From: Scytolyngbya sp. HA4215-MV1
GTDB lineage: Bacteria > Cyanobacteriota > Cyanobacteriia > Leptolyngbyales > Leptolyngbyaceae
Assembly: GCA_019359045.1 (NCBI GenBank)
Contig: JAHHIA010000008.1
Span: forward strand, 1-64,000
DNA length: 64,000 nucleotides
Direction of reading: 5' to 3'
Shown here: one piece after another, positions 36,327-45,002 of the stretch
Position numbering within the stretch: position 1 is the stretch's first letter
How the letters are laid out: every line of letters starts with the position of its first letter
Notes under the pieces: generated by a model
Databases searched by the model: none
Told to the model about the DNA's origin: nothing
The model's input: the letters and a program-made list of their open reading frames with translations, nothing else
Program-made: the position numbers and the translations under genes

Positions 36327-36784
36327 CAGTCAATGCCAGCTTGCTGGAGAACCTGAGTGATCAAAGCTTGCCAGCGATCGTTGGGTGTCCAGATTTGCTG
36401 CAAGGTATTTTTAGCCGTGACTTCATCGATCCTCAAACAAACGCGGCGGTAGAGATAAACAAAGGCGGACACTCGCATATTGGCAGCACAGTGAACAAAT
36501 ACAGGTCGATCGGCATTTTCCTGCATTACCTGAAAAAATTGCTGTACCTCAGAAATGGTTGGGTTTTCCCAAACCACCGGAATATGAATGTATTGCATCC
36601 CTAAAGATTGGACGATCGTCTCCTCCTCTTGCAGAGCACGAGGAGAGTCCAGCAGTGCCAGATTGACGACTACCTGATAACCAGTTGCTTGGATTAAGGC
36701 AAATTGTTCAGCGGTTGGCTGTCCAGCAGTGGCTAATCCATCTGAAATTTTTAGAAATTGGTAAATTGCCTCAAGCGAGCTCAT
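36323..36784 (-). CDS. Tyrosine-phosphatase-like protein (DUF442 type)
   Basis: A 153-residue protein with the PTP-like P-loop HCAANMRVS (H-C-x5-R-S/V), preceded by LATAGQPTAEQF, the usual start of DUF442/dual-specificity-like bacterial proteins. The active Cys and Arg are present. These proteins occur alone or fused to sulfurtransferase-type domains; a phosphatase or sulfur role is not settled. The 3' end overlaps the GNAT gene by 4 nt, convergently. Confidence 0.83.
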   Translation of the reverse strand: MSSLEAIYQFLKISDGLATAGQPTAEQFALIQATGYQVVVNLALLDSPRALQEEETIVQSLGMQYIHIPVVWENPTISEVQQFFQVMQENADRPVFVHCAANMRVSAFVYLYRRVCLRIDEVTAKNTLQQIWTPNDRWQALITQVLQQAGIDC

Positions 36785-36865
36785 CGATCGTTGTAGATTC
36801 TCTAATAATTTAAGGGTGCTAATTTAAGGTGCTCTTCAGACCGGGAAGAGCGAGATTGAACCGAG

Positions 36866-38440
36866 TCAATTTTTCAGTCTGACCAAACGAATTTCCGTGC
36901 GCTGGTTGCGAGTATCCGTAGGGGCAATCCCTGGTAGAGGTTGATTAAAGCCTTTACCCTCCGCCAAAATCGAGTGTTGCACGCCTTGTTGTCGCAAATA
37001 GTTGACCACAACTTGAGCACGTTGCTGGCTCAAGGACTGATTAAAACCTGCTGATCCGGTACGAGAGGTATGTCCGATAACCTGAACAGCTACAGTACCC
37101 GTATTGAATTCAGCAATTTCTTGGGCAAGATGATCCAGGGTTTGGGTACTTTGTCCAGTCAGGTCAGCCGATCCGACGCCAAAGGAAACCTCTCCCCGCA
37201 CCTGGAGGTTGCCAATGGCAGGGGCAGATTTTACTTGAGCGGCACTAATCTTAGGCTTTGCTATGGTGATCGCTTGGGTCTTGCCGGCTAACCGATCTGC
37301 CAGTTCGGGATTATCTGCCCGCACCAAATCAATCAGGGTTTGAGTATTGCTAGCAGCTTGATTAATAAACTGGTTTGCCAGCAGACTATTAGGATTCGCA
37401 GGGACGTTATTCATTCGTCCCGCTAGCACCAGTACAGCAGCGGTCGCACCAATGCGCTTTGCGAGTGTGCCATGGGACAGCCAGTCTTTTGCTTCCGCCG
37501 CCGTAAAGAACTCAATTCCCTGTAAGACTGCTGCAGCATCGGTTGGAGCCAGTTTGCCATCTTCAGCGAGCTGTTTTTGCAGTTGAGAAGAGTCGCGCAC
37601 ATTGGCATCAATGCGGCGATAATATGCAGTTAAAAAGGCTTCGATCATCTGCGGCTTGGATTGAATCAACTGATCAGAGGCAACCACCACATCCAAAATA
37701 GTGCCAGGCGCATCTGCGCTCGATAATACAACCGTGTAGCTATTTTGTCGTGCCTGGGTAACATATGGCTCCCAAATGACTGCGATCGCTATATTTTTAC
37801 TGGGATCTTGCAACAAGTTCCAGGCTTCCGACGCATCCGTGACCTTAGTGATTTGAAAATCAGCGAGATTAAACGCCTCAAATTTGGTATCCAGCACCAA
37901 TGCTAGATACTCGCTAGGGGTATCTCCGGCAAACGTCATCCCCAACTGCTGACCCTGCGATCGCGACTGCTGCACCAGTTGGTTCAAATCAATTAGAGAC
38001 TTGAGATTGGGATACTTAGGCGTATTGAGCACTACCGCATCTGCACCAACTGTGCGATCGATCAGCGCCACAATTTTTCCCTGCGGCTTTTGTTTCAAAA
38101 ACTGATCCAACGTGGTCACTAACACATCTGCTTGCCCCTGGTTTAAGCGCTCTGCTCGTTTTGCCTGGTCAAACTCGTCTTCGTAGTGCAGACTCAAGCC
38201 ACTTTCTTTGAGTGCATCTTGAAACGCAGGACTGCGAAATGTGCTGTAACCACTAAATGTATCGCCCAAAATTCTCAATTCACCTTGAGTTTGAGGCGAG
38301 TCCGAGCGACCCGAAGATGGGTTGCTTATTCCAGGCAGCAATCCTGGTGCAATTTTACCTAACAGCCAAATTCCTCCTACACTCAATCCTGCCGTAATCA
38401 CAAATGCCAGAATTAGAGCCGGATCAATTCGTTTACTCAT
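36866..38440 (-). CDS. Substrate-binding domain fused to OmpA domain
   Basis: A 524-residue membrane-anchored periplasmic protein. Residues ~8-30 are one membrane segment (LILAFVITAGLSVGGIWLLG). Residues ~55-330 form a type 2 periplasmic binding fold (GELRILGDTFSGYSTF, NQGQADVLVTTLDQFLKQKP), like NMT1/SsuA proteins. Residues ~410-520 form an OmpA-like peptidoglycan-binding domain (VSFGVGSADLTGQS, VQVIGHTSRTGS, LSQQRAQVVVNYLRQQGV). No permease or ATPase gene adjoins it. It may be a cell-wall-anchored ligand sensor rather than a transporter part. Confidence 0.87.
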   Translation of the reverse strand: MSKRIDPALILAFVITAGLSVGGIWLLGKIAPGLLPGISNPSSGRSDSPQTQGELRILGDTFSGYSTFRSPAFQDALKESGLSLHYEDEFDQAKRAERLNQGQADVLVTTLDQFLKQKPQGKIVALIDRTVGADAVVLNTPKYPNLKSLIDLNQLVQQSRSQGQQLGMTFAGDTPSEYLALVLDTKFEAFNLADFQITKVTDASEAWNLLQDPSKNIAIAVIWEPYVTQARQNSYTVVLSSADAPGTILDVVVASDQLIQSKPQMIEAFLTAYYRRIDANVRDSSQLQKQLAEDGKLAPTDAAAVLQGIEFFTAAEAKDWLSHGTLAKRIGATAAVLVLAGRMNNVPANPNSLLANQFINQAASNTQTLIDLVRADNPELADRLAGKTQAITIAKPKISAAQVKSAPAIGNLQVRGEVSFGVGSADLTGQSTQTLDHLAQEIAEFNTGTVAVQVIGHTSRTGSAGFNQSLSQQRAQVVVNYLRQQGVQHSILAEGKGFNQPLPGIAPTDTRNQRTEIRLVRLKN

Positions 38441-38616
38441 TCACTGTGCTACTAAGCTTTAAACTCTTTGATATTCTGTCTCAATCCAAGTCGTTGTAGC
38501 ACGTTATAAAAAGTCACAATAAAAGTTAACTGATCGCCCCAATCGAGCCAGTACTTTAGGAGTTCGCGGTTCATGATGGGCTGTGAGCACTCGTCAACTT
38601 AAATCTTTTCATGCCG

Positions 38617-39004
38617 ATGTCTACTTCCCAAACTCGTCAATCCGTTTACGAAGGTGGTTGCCATTGTGGCGCAGTTCGCTTTCGGGTCACTGTTTCAGAC
38701 TATAGAGTGCAAGATTGTAATTGTTCGATTTGTCGCAAAAAGGGATTTTTGCATTTGATTATACCTGCTGAAAATTTTACGCTGCTTTCTGGGGACGATC
38801 GGCTCAGTACTTACACTTTCAATACTGGAATTGCCAAGCATTTATTTTGTCAGGTGTGTGGAGTGCATTCGTTTTATCGTCCCCGCGCATCCTGATGGCA
38901 TTGATGTCAATGTGCGATGTCTCGATGGCAATGTGCTTGCCCACTTCAATATCGAACCCTTTGATGGGGAAAATTGGGAGCAAAACGTAGAGAGTATTCG
39001 CTAA
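38617..39004 (+). pseudogene. GFA-family zinc protein, frameshifted
   Basis: The gene starts MSTSQTRQSVYEGGCHCGAV and has the GFA-family zinc ligands (CHCGAV, CNCSICRKKG, CQVCG). The first frame stops at 38893-38895 after FYRPRAS. One frame over, the sequence continues GVPAHPDGIDVNVRCLDG...NVESIR to a stop at 39002-39004, which is the expected family C terminus. Removing one base near 38878 restores FYVPAHPDG. Either the gene is a recent pseudogene or the read has a one-base error. GFA proteins are related to S-hydroxymethylglutathione synthase, but most have unknown roles. Confidence 0.8.
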
Positions 39005-39014
39005 AATTACCTGC

Positions 39015-41345
39015 TCAGCTTCCTGACAGTCGATTAGCAGCATTTGACTTGGACTGGAATCCTTTACCAGAAGTTTTCTCACCTGAGACCGTTTCCTCCA
39101 TGATGGCAATGTAGGTATCCCATAACAAAAGCATGATGGCAAACGCAATAAGCGCGATCGCTTCTGGTTTGTTCAGCAATTCTGCTTTAGGTGCCTGACT
39201 AATACCGGGAGGGGCTGTTTCTCCAAGGGGAGCAAGTTCTATGGAGTCTGGTTCGATAAGCGTCGATTCTACACGATCGTCTTGGGGTAGCCCGGTTGCT
39301 GGAAGTTCCGGCATTGAAGTTTCAGGGGTGGAAATATCATCGTTCTGAGCCATATTACTGCCTTCAGATGTGGCTGCCACATCCATTTGAACGTAATTTT
39401 CAGATTGAATGCAATTTTCTGGCTGAATACGATGTTCGAGCTGAATCGGTTCTACATTCTGAATCGAGATCTCTTCTTGCCCAAAAATCAGTGCGGTATC
39501 AGAGATAACCTCTGATTCTAGATCGAGAAATAGGGATTCTGAAATCTCTTTTATTTCTGATATTTCGTCCTCTCCTTCTAATATTTCATCATCGTCTTCT
39601 GGCAAAGAAAACGATAAATTATCCAGATCGGTAAGCGATTCTATTACGGATACTTCACCAGCATTCTCTAATAAAGAGAACGATAAACTATCTGGCTCTG
39701 AAGGCTCTTCAATGGGCATAGTTACCTCGTTCTCTTCTAGCAAAGAGAACGATAAATCGTCCAACCCTAAAACCTCCGCTGGTTCTGATATGTCATTGTG
39801 ATTTTCCAGCAAAGAGAACGATAAGCTATCTGGCTCTAAAACCCCTTCCGGTGGTAGTGCTGCATCATCAATTTCCGGCAAAGCCAACGATAGAGCATCC
39901 GACACAGCACTTTCTTCTGCTTCTGATATATCGTCACAATTCTCTAATAAGGAGAATGATAGGGTATCTGATTCTAGAGGTACTTCGATCGGTAATGTCA
40001 CCCTGCTTTCTTCTAGAAAAGCAACCGATAGAGCATCTGGCTCTAAGATCTCCTCTATCGTAGACATTTCGCTATTATCCTCCAGTAAAGATAATAATAG
40101 CGTATCTGGCTCCAAAACTTCCGGGGGTTCTAATATCTCATCATTATCTTCAATTAAAGAAAACGATAGATTATCTGATTCTAAAGGCTTCTCAATTGAG
40201 AATGTAGCATCGCTCTCTTCTAACAATGCCAGTGAGAGATCATCTGATTCTGAAAATTCCGAGATCGTGGATACTTCATTGTTCTCATCTAACAAGGAGA
40301 AGGATAGAGGCGCTGGCTTTGAAATCTCCTCTGTTTCTGATAGCTCATTGCTATTTTTTAAAACCGATGAGTCATCTAGCTCCAAAGATTCTTCGATTGG
40401 TAAAGTTGTATTGTTCTCTTCTAGCAACGCAAACGATAACGCATCGGGCTCTGAAATTTCTTCTGTAGCAGGCATGGCATCGATCGTCTCTAATTCAGAG
40501 AACGATACAGCCTCGGATATCGGAGTTTCTTCAGACGACGTAAATGTTTCGTCAATCGCATCCTGTAAAGAAAAGATTGACCCATCGAACTCTGAAACTT
40601 CTTCGTTTTGGGTTGGTTCAATGGCATCCACTAAACCAAAAGATAAAGAATCGGATGTTGAAACCGCTTCTACATCCGGCATTGCAAGATTCGTATCTTG
40701 CCAAGCAAAAGATGAAGCATCCAGTTCTGAGATGTCTTCTTCGGTTGCAAGGGTCTGATTGCTCTCATCCTGAAAAGCGAATGATGAAACGTGTGACTCT
40801 AAAACTTCATCGACTACAGGTGCGTTTTCATCAACATCTTGCAACGAAAAGGTTGCCAGATCAGAGGGTGCAACCTTTTCACCCAAAAGCTCTGAATCCT
40901 CAACACTCAGGACATTTTGAACTATCTTTTCCTCGTGTCGAGGGATCGGAGCAGCCTCCTCTATTTCTGTTCTTTCAGTCACAACCTCTTGTTGATCAGA
41001 AGCAGGGGATATATCAGATTCAGATATTAATGGAGAAGAATCAGATTGGGGTAGAGAGAGGGATATTTTTTCGTACCAATTGATCGATTTTTGCCCCAAC
41101 CTCCGCCCATAAATCTGAACCAATTCAATATTTGGGCTTTGCAAATTGGTTAGGACTTGTTGAACTAAATTGACTGCAGGCGTTTGATTAATAATTCGCT
41201 CTGCTTCTAATAAGACATGTAAACAATTACTTTTCCAATGTGTTCTTACAGCGACATTTCGGGATTTCAATAGATGGTTTAAAATTGCGGCGATCGCTCT
41301 AGGCTCCCCCCGTTTTGCCAGTTCTAAAATGTCTGATTGAGACAT
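39015..41345 (-). CDS. Acidic 23-residue-repeat membrane protein, unknown function
   Basis: A 776-residue protein. Residues ~1-90 (SDILELAKRGEPRAIAAILN...) are a domain found at the N terminus of several cyanobacterial proteins, of unknown role. From about 165 to 570 there are roughly 19 imperfect repeats of about 23 residues with consensus E-(P/S)-D-x-L-S-F-S-L-L-E-(D/E)-N, then an acidic linker. The region is very acidic, with almost no Lys or Arg. A single membrane segment lies near the C terminus (ALIAFAIMLLLWDTYIAI), followed by a short basic tail (GEKTSGKGFQSKSN). The last residues overlap none of the neighbours but end 10 nt from the GFA gene. ATG 41345 is preferred over TTG 41360. I do not know its function; a scaffold is a guess. 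Confidence 0.75.
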   Translation of the reverse strand: MSQSDILELAKRGEPRAIAAILNHLLKSRNVAVRTHWKSNCLHVLLEAERIINQTPAVNLVQQVLTNLQSPNIELVQIYGRRLGQKSINWYEKISLSLPQSDSSPLISESDISPASDQQEVVTERTEIEEAAPIPRHEEKIVQNVLSVEDSELLGEKVAPSDLATFSLQDVDENAPVVDEVLESHVSSFAFQDESNQTLATEEDISELDASSFAWQDTNLAMPDVEAVSTSDSLSFGLVDAIEPTQNEEVSEFDGSIFSLQDAIDETFTSSEETPISEAVSFSELETIDAMPATEEISEPDALSFALLEENNTTLPIEESLELDDSSVLKNSNELSETEEISKPAPLSFSLLDENNEVSTISEFSESDDLSLALLEESDATFSIEKPLESDNLSFSLIEDNDEILEPPEVLEPDTLLLSLLEDNSEMSTIEEILEPDALSVAFLEESRVTLPIEVPLESDTLSFSLLENCDDISEAEESAVSDALSLALPEIDDAALPPEGVLEPDSLSFSLLENHNDISEPAEVLGLDDLSFSLLEENEVTMPIEEPSEPDSLSFSLLENAGEVSVIESLTDLDNLSFSLPEDDDEILEGEDEISEIKEISESLFLDLESEVISDTALIFGQEEISIQNVEPIQLEHRIQPENCIQSENYVQMDVAATSEGSNMAQNDDISTPETSMPELPATGLPQDDRVESTLIEPDSIELAPLGETAPPGISQAPKAELLNKPEAIALIAFAIMLLLWDTYIAIMEETVSGEKTSGKGFQSKSNAANRLSGS

Positions 41346-41576
41346 AAACGCCCCCGCCAATGCAACTCAAAAACTGGAAATTCAGACAAGCCACCGCTTA
41401 AAAATAACAAGATTTAAATGGCAATTTAATCTCATTGTTAAGCCGAACTTGAGAAATCAGGCTTCGTTTTTTATTAAAATCCCATTTTGAGCAGCTGAAC
41501 TTCACTGAATCCCTTTAATTTTCTCACAGCCTGTTCCCTCGGATGCTGTTTCTGGAGAGGGAGATTTTTAGGGAGC

Positions 41577-42791
41577 CTATTCCAACACGGCAAGAACTGC
41601 TTTGGGCGACAGTTGGTCTTTGAACCAAACGATTGGAATGTTGATTTCCGAGATTTTGACCCCTGCTTTCTCCAAATTCAAACGTTCTGAAATTGCCAAA
41701 ATCAAATCATCTCGTCCAGAGTGGCGTACTTGAGAGAATTTTTTTCTCAGATAATCTGCGCGCCAATAGCCAACGATCTCTAACAAAAAGCTGCGCCCAT
41801 CCGGATGAACCAATCGAAAATCGGGGATCATGACACTCCCAGGGATGGGGATCAAGTCTACTTCACGTTCTAGTCGCCATTCAGTTTTGGTTTTGAACCA
41901 GCGATCGACAAAGCTTTCTTCCAGCATACTGTCATAAGTTTTGCCAGGGGGATAGTGGCTCACCAAGCCACAGTCAGCATTCAACGTAAAACGCCCCACC
42001 CGAGTTTTGCCAGCGTAGGTGTCGTTGATCTGTAACTCTGCCACCAGGCTCCACTTGGTCACATGCAGCAGTGCAGGTAGCAATTTTGCCAGCGCCAGCC
42101 CATAGCGCGGAGTCGATTTAAATAGACTGGTGGGTCCGTCGATCGTCAAAGTAAACCCATGATCGGCATCCCCTTCGATATAAGACATCAATTGAAACAA
42201 TTTAAGATAGCGAAATAGCAGCTTATATTCTCCTGGATCATTGCGATGAGCATTGAGGGTAATCCGACTGGCGCGATAGAAAACACCCTGCACTTGCGCT
42301 AGATTGTAGCGATGCAGCAAGGCATCCGCAGTTGGAGGTTCAAATTGGGTCAAAATCTGATTTTCAGGCAAATCAGCATACAAGCCAGTTTGAATCTGGG
42401 TAGGCAAAATTTCTCTCGCGAGTTCCTGGCTAAGTGCTTCTGCCAACTGCTGTAAAGTCTGCTGGGTTGCTACGCTTCCCGGTGCTGTTTGGGCAGACAG
42501 GGCAAAGATCCGCTCCCGCAACATCGGAGGTTCCAGGGGACTGTGGGTCTCAAATGTGCTGAATGCTGTGGTTAGCAAATGTGCTAACCCACGCTTGATC
42601 CGATAGTCGGTATCTTCTCCTTCAAGTTCTTGGAGTTGGCGGTTGAGTTCGCCTTTGGTGCCGCCTGTCGCTTGTTGAAACAGCAAGATCAATTCCTGCG
42701 CGATCGCCCGATTATCTTTACTCATGGCTAAAGATTTGGGGATCACGGCTTCGCCATTTGACCGATGGATCAGTAATTCGGTAGGGAGCAT
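41577..42791 (-). CDS. DUF790 (Bax1-like) nuclease-family protein
   Basis: A 404-residue DUF790 protein. The N terminus is MLPTELLIHRSNGEAVIPKS; the C-terminal part has IPGSVMIPDFRLVHPDGRSF, LLEIVGYWRADYLRKK, in which D, E and a following basic residue form a PD-(D/E)xK-like site. In archaea the DUF790 protein Bax1 is the nuclease partner of the XPB helicase. Here no helicase gene is next to it, so the partner, if any, is elsewhere. Function is inferred from the archaeal family. Confidence 0.85.
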   Translation of the reverse strand: MLPTELLIHRSNGEAVIPKSLAMSKDNRAIAQELILLFQQATGGTKGELNRQLQELEGEDTDYRIKRGLAHLLTTAFSTFETHSPLEPPMLRERIFALSAQTAPGSVATQQTLQQLAEALSQELAREILPTQIQTGLYADLPENQILTQFEPPTADALLHRYNLAQVQGVFYRASRITLNAHRNDPGEYKLLFRYLKLFQLMSYIEGDADHGFTLTIDGPTSLFKSTPRYGLALAKLLPALLHVTKWSLVAELQINDTYAGKTRVGRFTLNADCGLVSHYPPGKTYDSMLEESFVDRWFKTKTEWRLEREVDLIPIPGSVMIPDFRLVHPDGRSFLLEIVGYWRADYLRKKFSQVRHSGRDDLILAISERLNLEKAGVKISEINIPIVWFKDQLSPKAVLAVLE

Positions 42792-43037
42792 TAATTAAAG
42801 AAATGGGGGGATCAGTTATCTTTGCTGGATCAGAGGAGTTTGATAGATATTGGATTTGTACCAAAAATGCTCGATCGGCTGTGATTTTTGCTACTGCCAT
42901 TGATCTTGCATTCAGGGAAAATTAAGACATCTGTTATCGTAGTGTCGTTACCTGACTTGATTTTGAGCCTCGCGCCAGCCAGGTTCTCATTGGTTACTTT
43001 TTTTATTAAACTGCTTTGTTCCTTAATGGCTGTATTC

Positions 43038-44108
43038 ATGAATCTGACTCATCGACAACAGCACATTCTTTGGGCAACGATCCGGCATTACATCACCACT
43101 GCGGAACCCGTTGGCTCAAAGGCACTGGTGGAGGAATATAACCTGAATGTGAGTCCTGCCACCATTCGCAATGCGATGAGTTTTTTGGAGAAGGCAGGCT
43201 TACTCTACCAACCCCACACTTCAGCAGGACGAATTCCTTCGGACTCCGGTTATCGAATTTATGTTGATCAGTTGATTACACCCTCTAACGAAATGGCACA
43301 TGAGGTTGATCAACTGCTCAATGGGCGACTGGGTTGGGATAGCTGGAGTTTGGAAGCCCTCTTGCGAGGAGCCGCCCAAATCCTGGCGACTGTCAGTGGT
43401 TACATTGCGCTAATTACCATGCCGCAACCCCGTGCTGCGTTTATCCGCCATGTCCAGTTAGTACAGGTTGATCCGGGGCGGATCATGCTGATTGTTGTGA
43501 CCGACAATTATGAAACGCAGTCGGTACTGATGGAGCTCCCTCAACCAGACGCTGCGGTACCCCTAGATACGGAGTTGTTCGATCGCGAACTCAAGATTCT
43601 ATCTAATTTTTTAAGTGAACATTTGAACACACGCTCCCTCAGTGACCTTTCTACACTTGATTGGGGCGAATTGGGACGGGATTTTGAGCACTATGCCGCT
43701 TGCCTTAAAACGGTTCAAAGCGAGTTAGCAAAACGATTTCAAGTACCAACCTCAACTCACATTTTTATCAGCGGCGTTTCAGAAGTTTTGCGTCGCCAAC
43801 CCGAATTTTCAGAACTCCATCAAGTGCAAGCAATTTTACACCTGTTAGAAGAGGGACAAGATCAACTTTTACCTCTTATCTTTGAAGATGCCGACCCTGA
43901 CCCTCTCGCAAGACGAGTTAATGTTCGGATTGGGTCAGAAAATCCTTTAGAAACCATTCGGACTTGTACACTCATTTCTTCAACTTATTCCAAAGGAACG
44001 GTGCCCGTCGGGAGCGTTGGCGTTTTGGGACCAACTCGCATGGTTTATGAAAATGCGATCGCTGTCGTTGCTGCTGCCGCCGATTATCTGTCTGAAGCAA
44101 TTGGATGA
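43038..44108 (+). CDS. hrcA: Heat-inducible transcription repressor HrcA
   Basis: HrcA binds CIRCE operators and represses groESL and related chaperone genes. The 356-residue protein has the winged-helix N terminus ([55 protein letters not shown]) and the C-terminal domain ending [23 protein letters not shown] 43038 is preferred; ATG 43026 would add four residues. No ribosome-binding site is obvious. No CIRCE element (TTAGCACTC-N9-GAGTGCTAA) was found near it, so autoregulation is not supported here. Confidence 0.96.
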   Translation: MNLTHRQQHILWATIRHYITTAEPVGSKALVEEYNLNVSPATIRNAMSFLEKAGLLYQPHTSAGRIPSDSGYRIYVDQLITPSNEMAHEVDQLLNGRLGWDSWSLEALLRGAAQILATVSGYIALITMPQPRAAFIRHVQLVQVDPGRIMLIVVTDNYETQSVLMELPQPDAAVPLDTELFDRELKILSNFLSEHLNTRSLSDLSTLDWGELGRDFEHYAACLKTVQSELAKRFQVPTSTHIFISGVSEVLRRQPEFSELHQVQAILHLLEEGQDQLLPLIFEDADPDPLARRVNVRIGSENPLETIRTCTLISSTYSKGTVPVGSVGVLGPTRMVYENAIAVVAAAADYLSEAIG

Positions 44109-44147
44109 GTTTTGGCGCTCAGGCAAGTGTCAAATTTTATTAAACTG

Positions 44148-44225
44148 AGCAGTTTGTCAGGATAAATTTGAGGTTTAAAGTGTTTGAGGGTTGGAAAATC
44201 CTCAAAGCGGTCTCGACAGACTACT
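44148..44225 (+). mobile_element. MITE-like element, copy B
   Basis: About 78 bp sharing ends and core with copy A: AGTTTGTCAGGATAAATTTG at one end, the inner inverted repeat TTTGAGGGTT...ATCCTCAAA, and GTCTCGACAGACTACT at the other. It is shorter than copy A by an internal deletion and lies in the hrcA-ctaE gap. Confidence 0.6.
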
Positions 44226-44317
44226 CATAACGACGAAGCATTAGGGATTCGGCGATTAGCACCTCACAAGCTTTTACCCAAATGCCTCGTCTTCATTGCA
44301 TCAAATCAGATGCATGA

Positions 44318-44950
44318 TCACAAAATGTAGAGCAGCAAGAACAAAACGATCCAAACCACATCAACAAAGTGCCAGTAAAGCTCCGCTGCCTCCACCCCAA
44401 AGTGGTGCTCGCTACTGTAGTGGTCAGCTTTGAGCGATCGCCAAAGCACACCCAGCAAAAGCACCACCCCAAAAGTCACGTGTAGACCGTGAAATCCAGT
44501 CAGTACATAAAATGTACTGGCAAAGATATTTGTGGTGAGACCAAATTCAAGGTGATGATATTCATACAACTGCCCTGTCAGAAAGATGACTCCCATTAAG
44601 GCAGTAATCGCAAACCACTTGCGTAGCCCTTTGACATCATTTTTCTTAATCGCGGTGTCTGCATTGTGTGCGACAAAGCTACTGGAAATCAGAATAATGG
44701 TGTTGATTCCAGGCAGAAGTAATTCTAGGCGCGGTGTTCCGTCAGGGGGCCATACAGGTGCTGTTACTCGAAATGCCAAATAAGCACTAAATAGCCCCAG
44801 AAAGATCATGCTTTCTGCAATCAGGAAAACAATCACACCTGTTAGCCGATGATCGGGATGCTCGCTATGACCATGAGCGGTCTCAACGGCATGGTGATAA
44901 TTGAGAACTGTTTTTGAGGGATCGATGGTTGAGCCTTGCATGAATCTCAA
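44318..44950 (-). CDS. ctaE: Cytochrome c oxidase subunit III
   Basis: A 210-residue membrane protein with about five helices and the subunit III patterns HPDHRLTGVIVFLIAESMIFLG, TGFHGLHVTFGV and WHFVDVVWIVLF. Length is typical for cyanobacteria, which lack the first two helices of longer forms. It is the third gene of ctaC-ctaD-ctaE, 52 nt after ctaD. It supports the aa3-type terminal oxidase in the thylakoid or plasma membrane. Confidence 0.95.
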   Translation of the reverse strand: MRFMQGSTIDPSKTVLNYHHAVETAHGHSEHPDHRLTGVIVFLIAESMIFLGLFSAYLAFRVTAPVWPPDGTPRLELLLPGINTIILISSSFVAHNADTAIKKNDVKGLRKWFAITALMGVIFLTGQLYEYHHLEFGLTTNIFASTFYVLTGFHGLHVTFGVVLLLGVLWRSLKADHYSSEHHFGVEAAELYWHFVDVVWIVLFLLLYIL

Positions 44951-45002
44951 AGAGTAAAGTGCTGTGTGAGGGCAGAGGGAAGTCTAAGAGCCGTTTTTTC
45001 CC

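Noticed and set aside
39530-40860. CRISPR-like or satellite DNA in the repeat-rich tract
   Set aside because: The periodicity is about 69 bp, imperfect, and in frame: it is the coding repeat of the acidic protein, not an array with unique spacers.
44230-44317. Possible CIRCE operator (TTAGCAC near 44260)
   Set aside because: Only one half is similar (TTAGCACCTC); there is no GAGTGCTAA partner at the right spacing.
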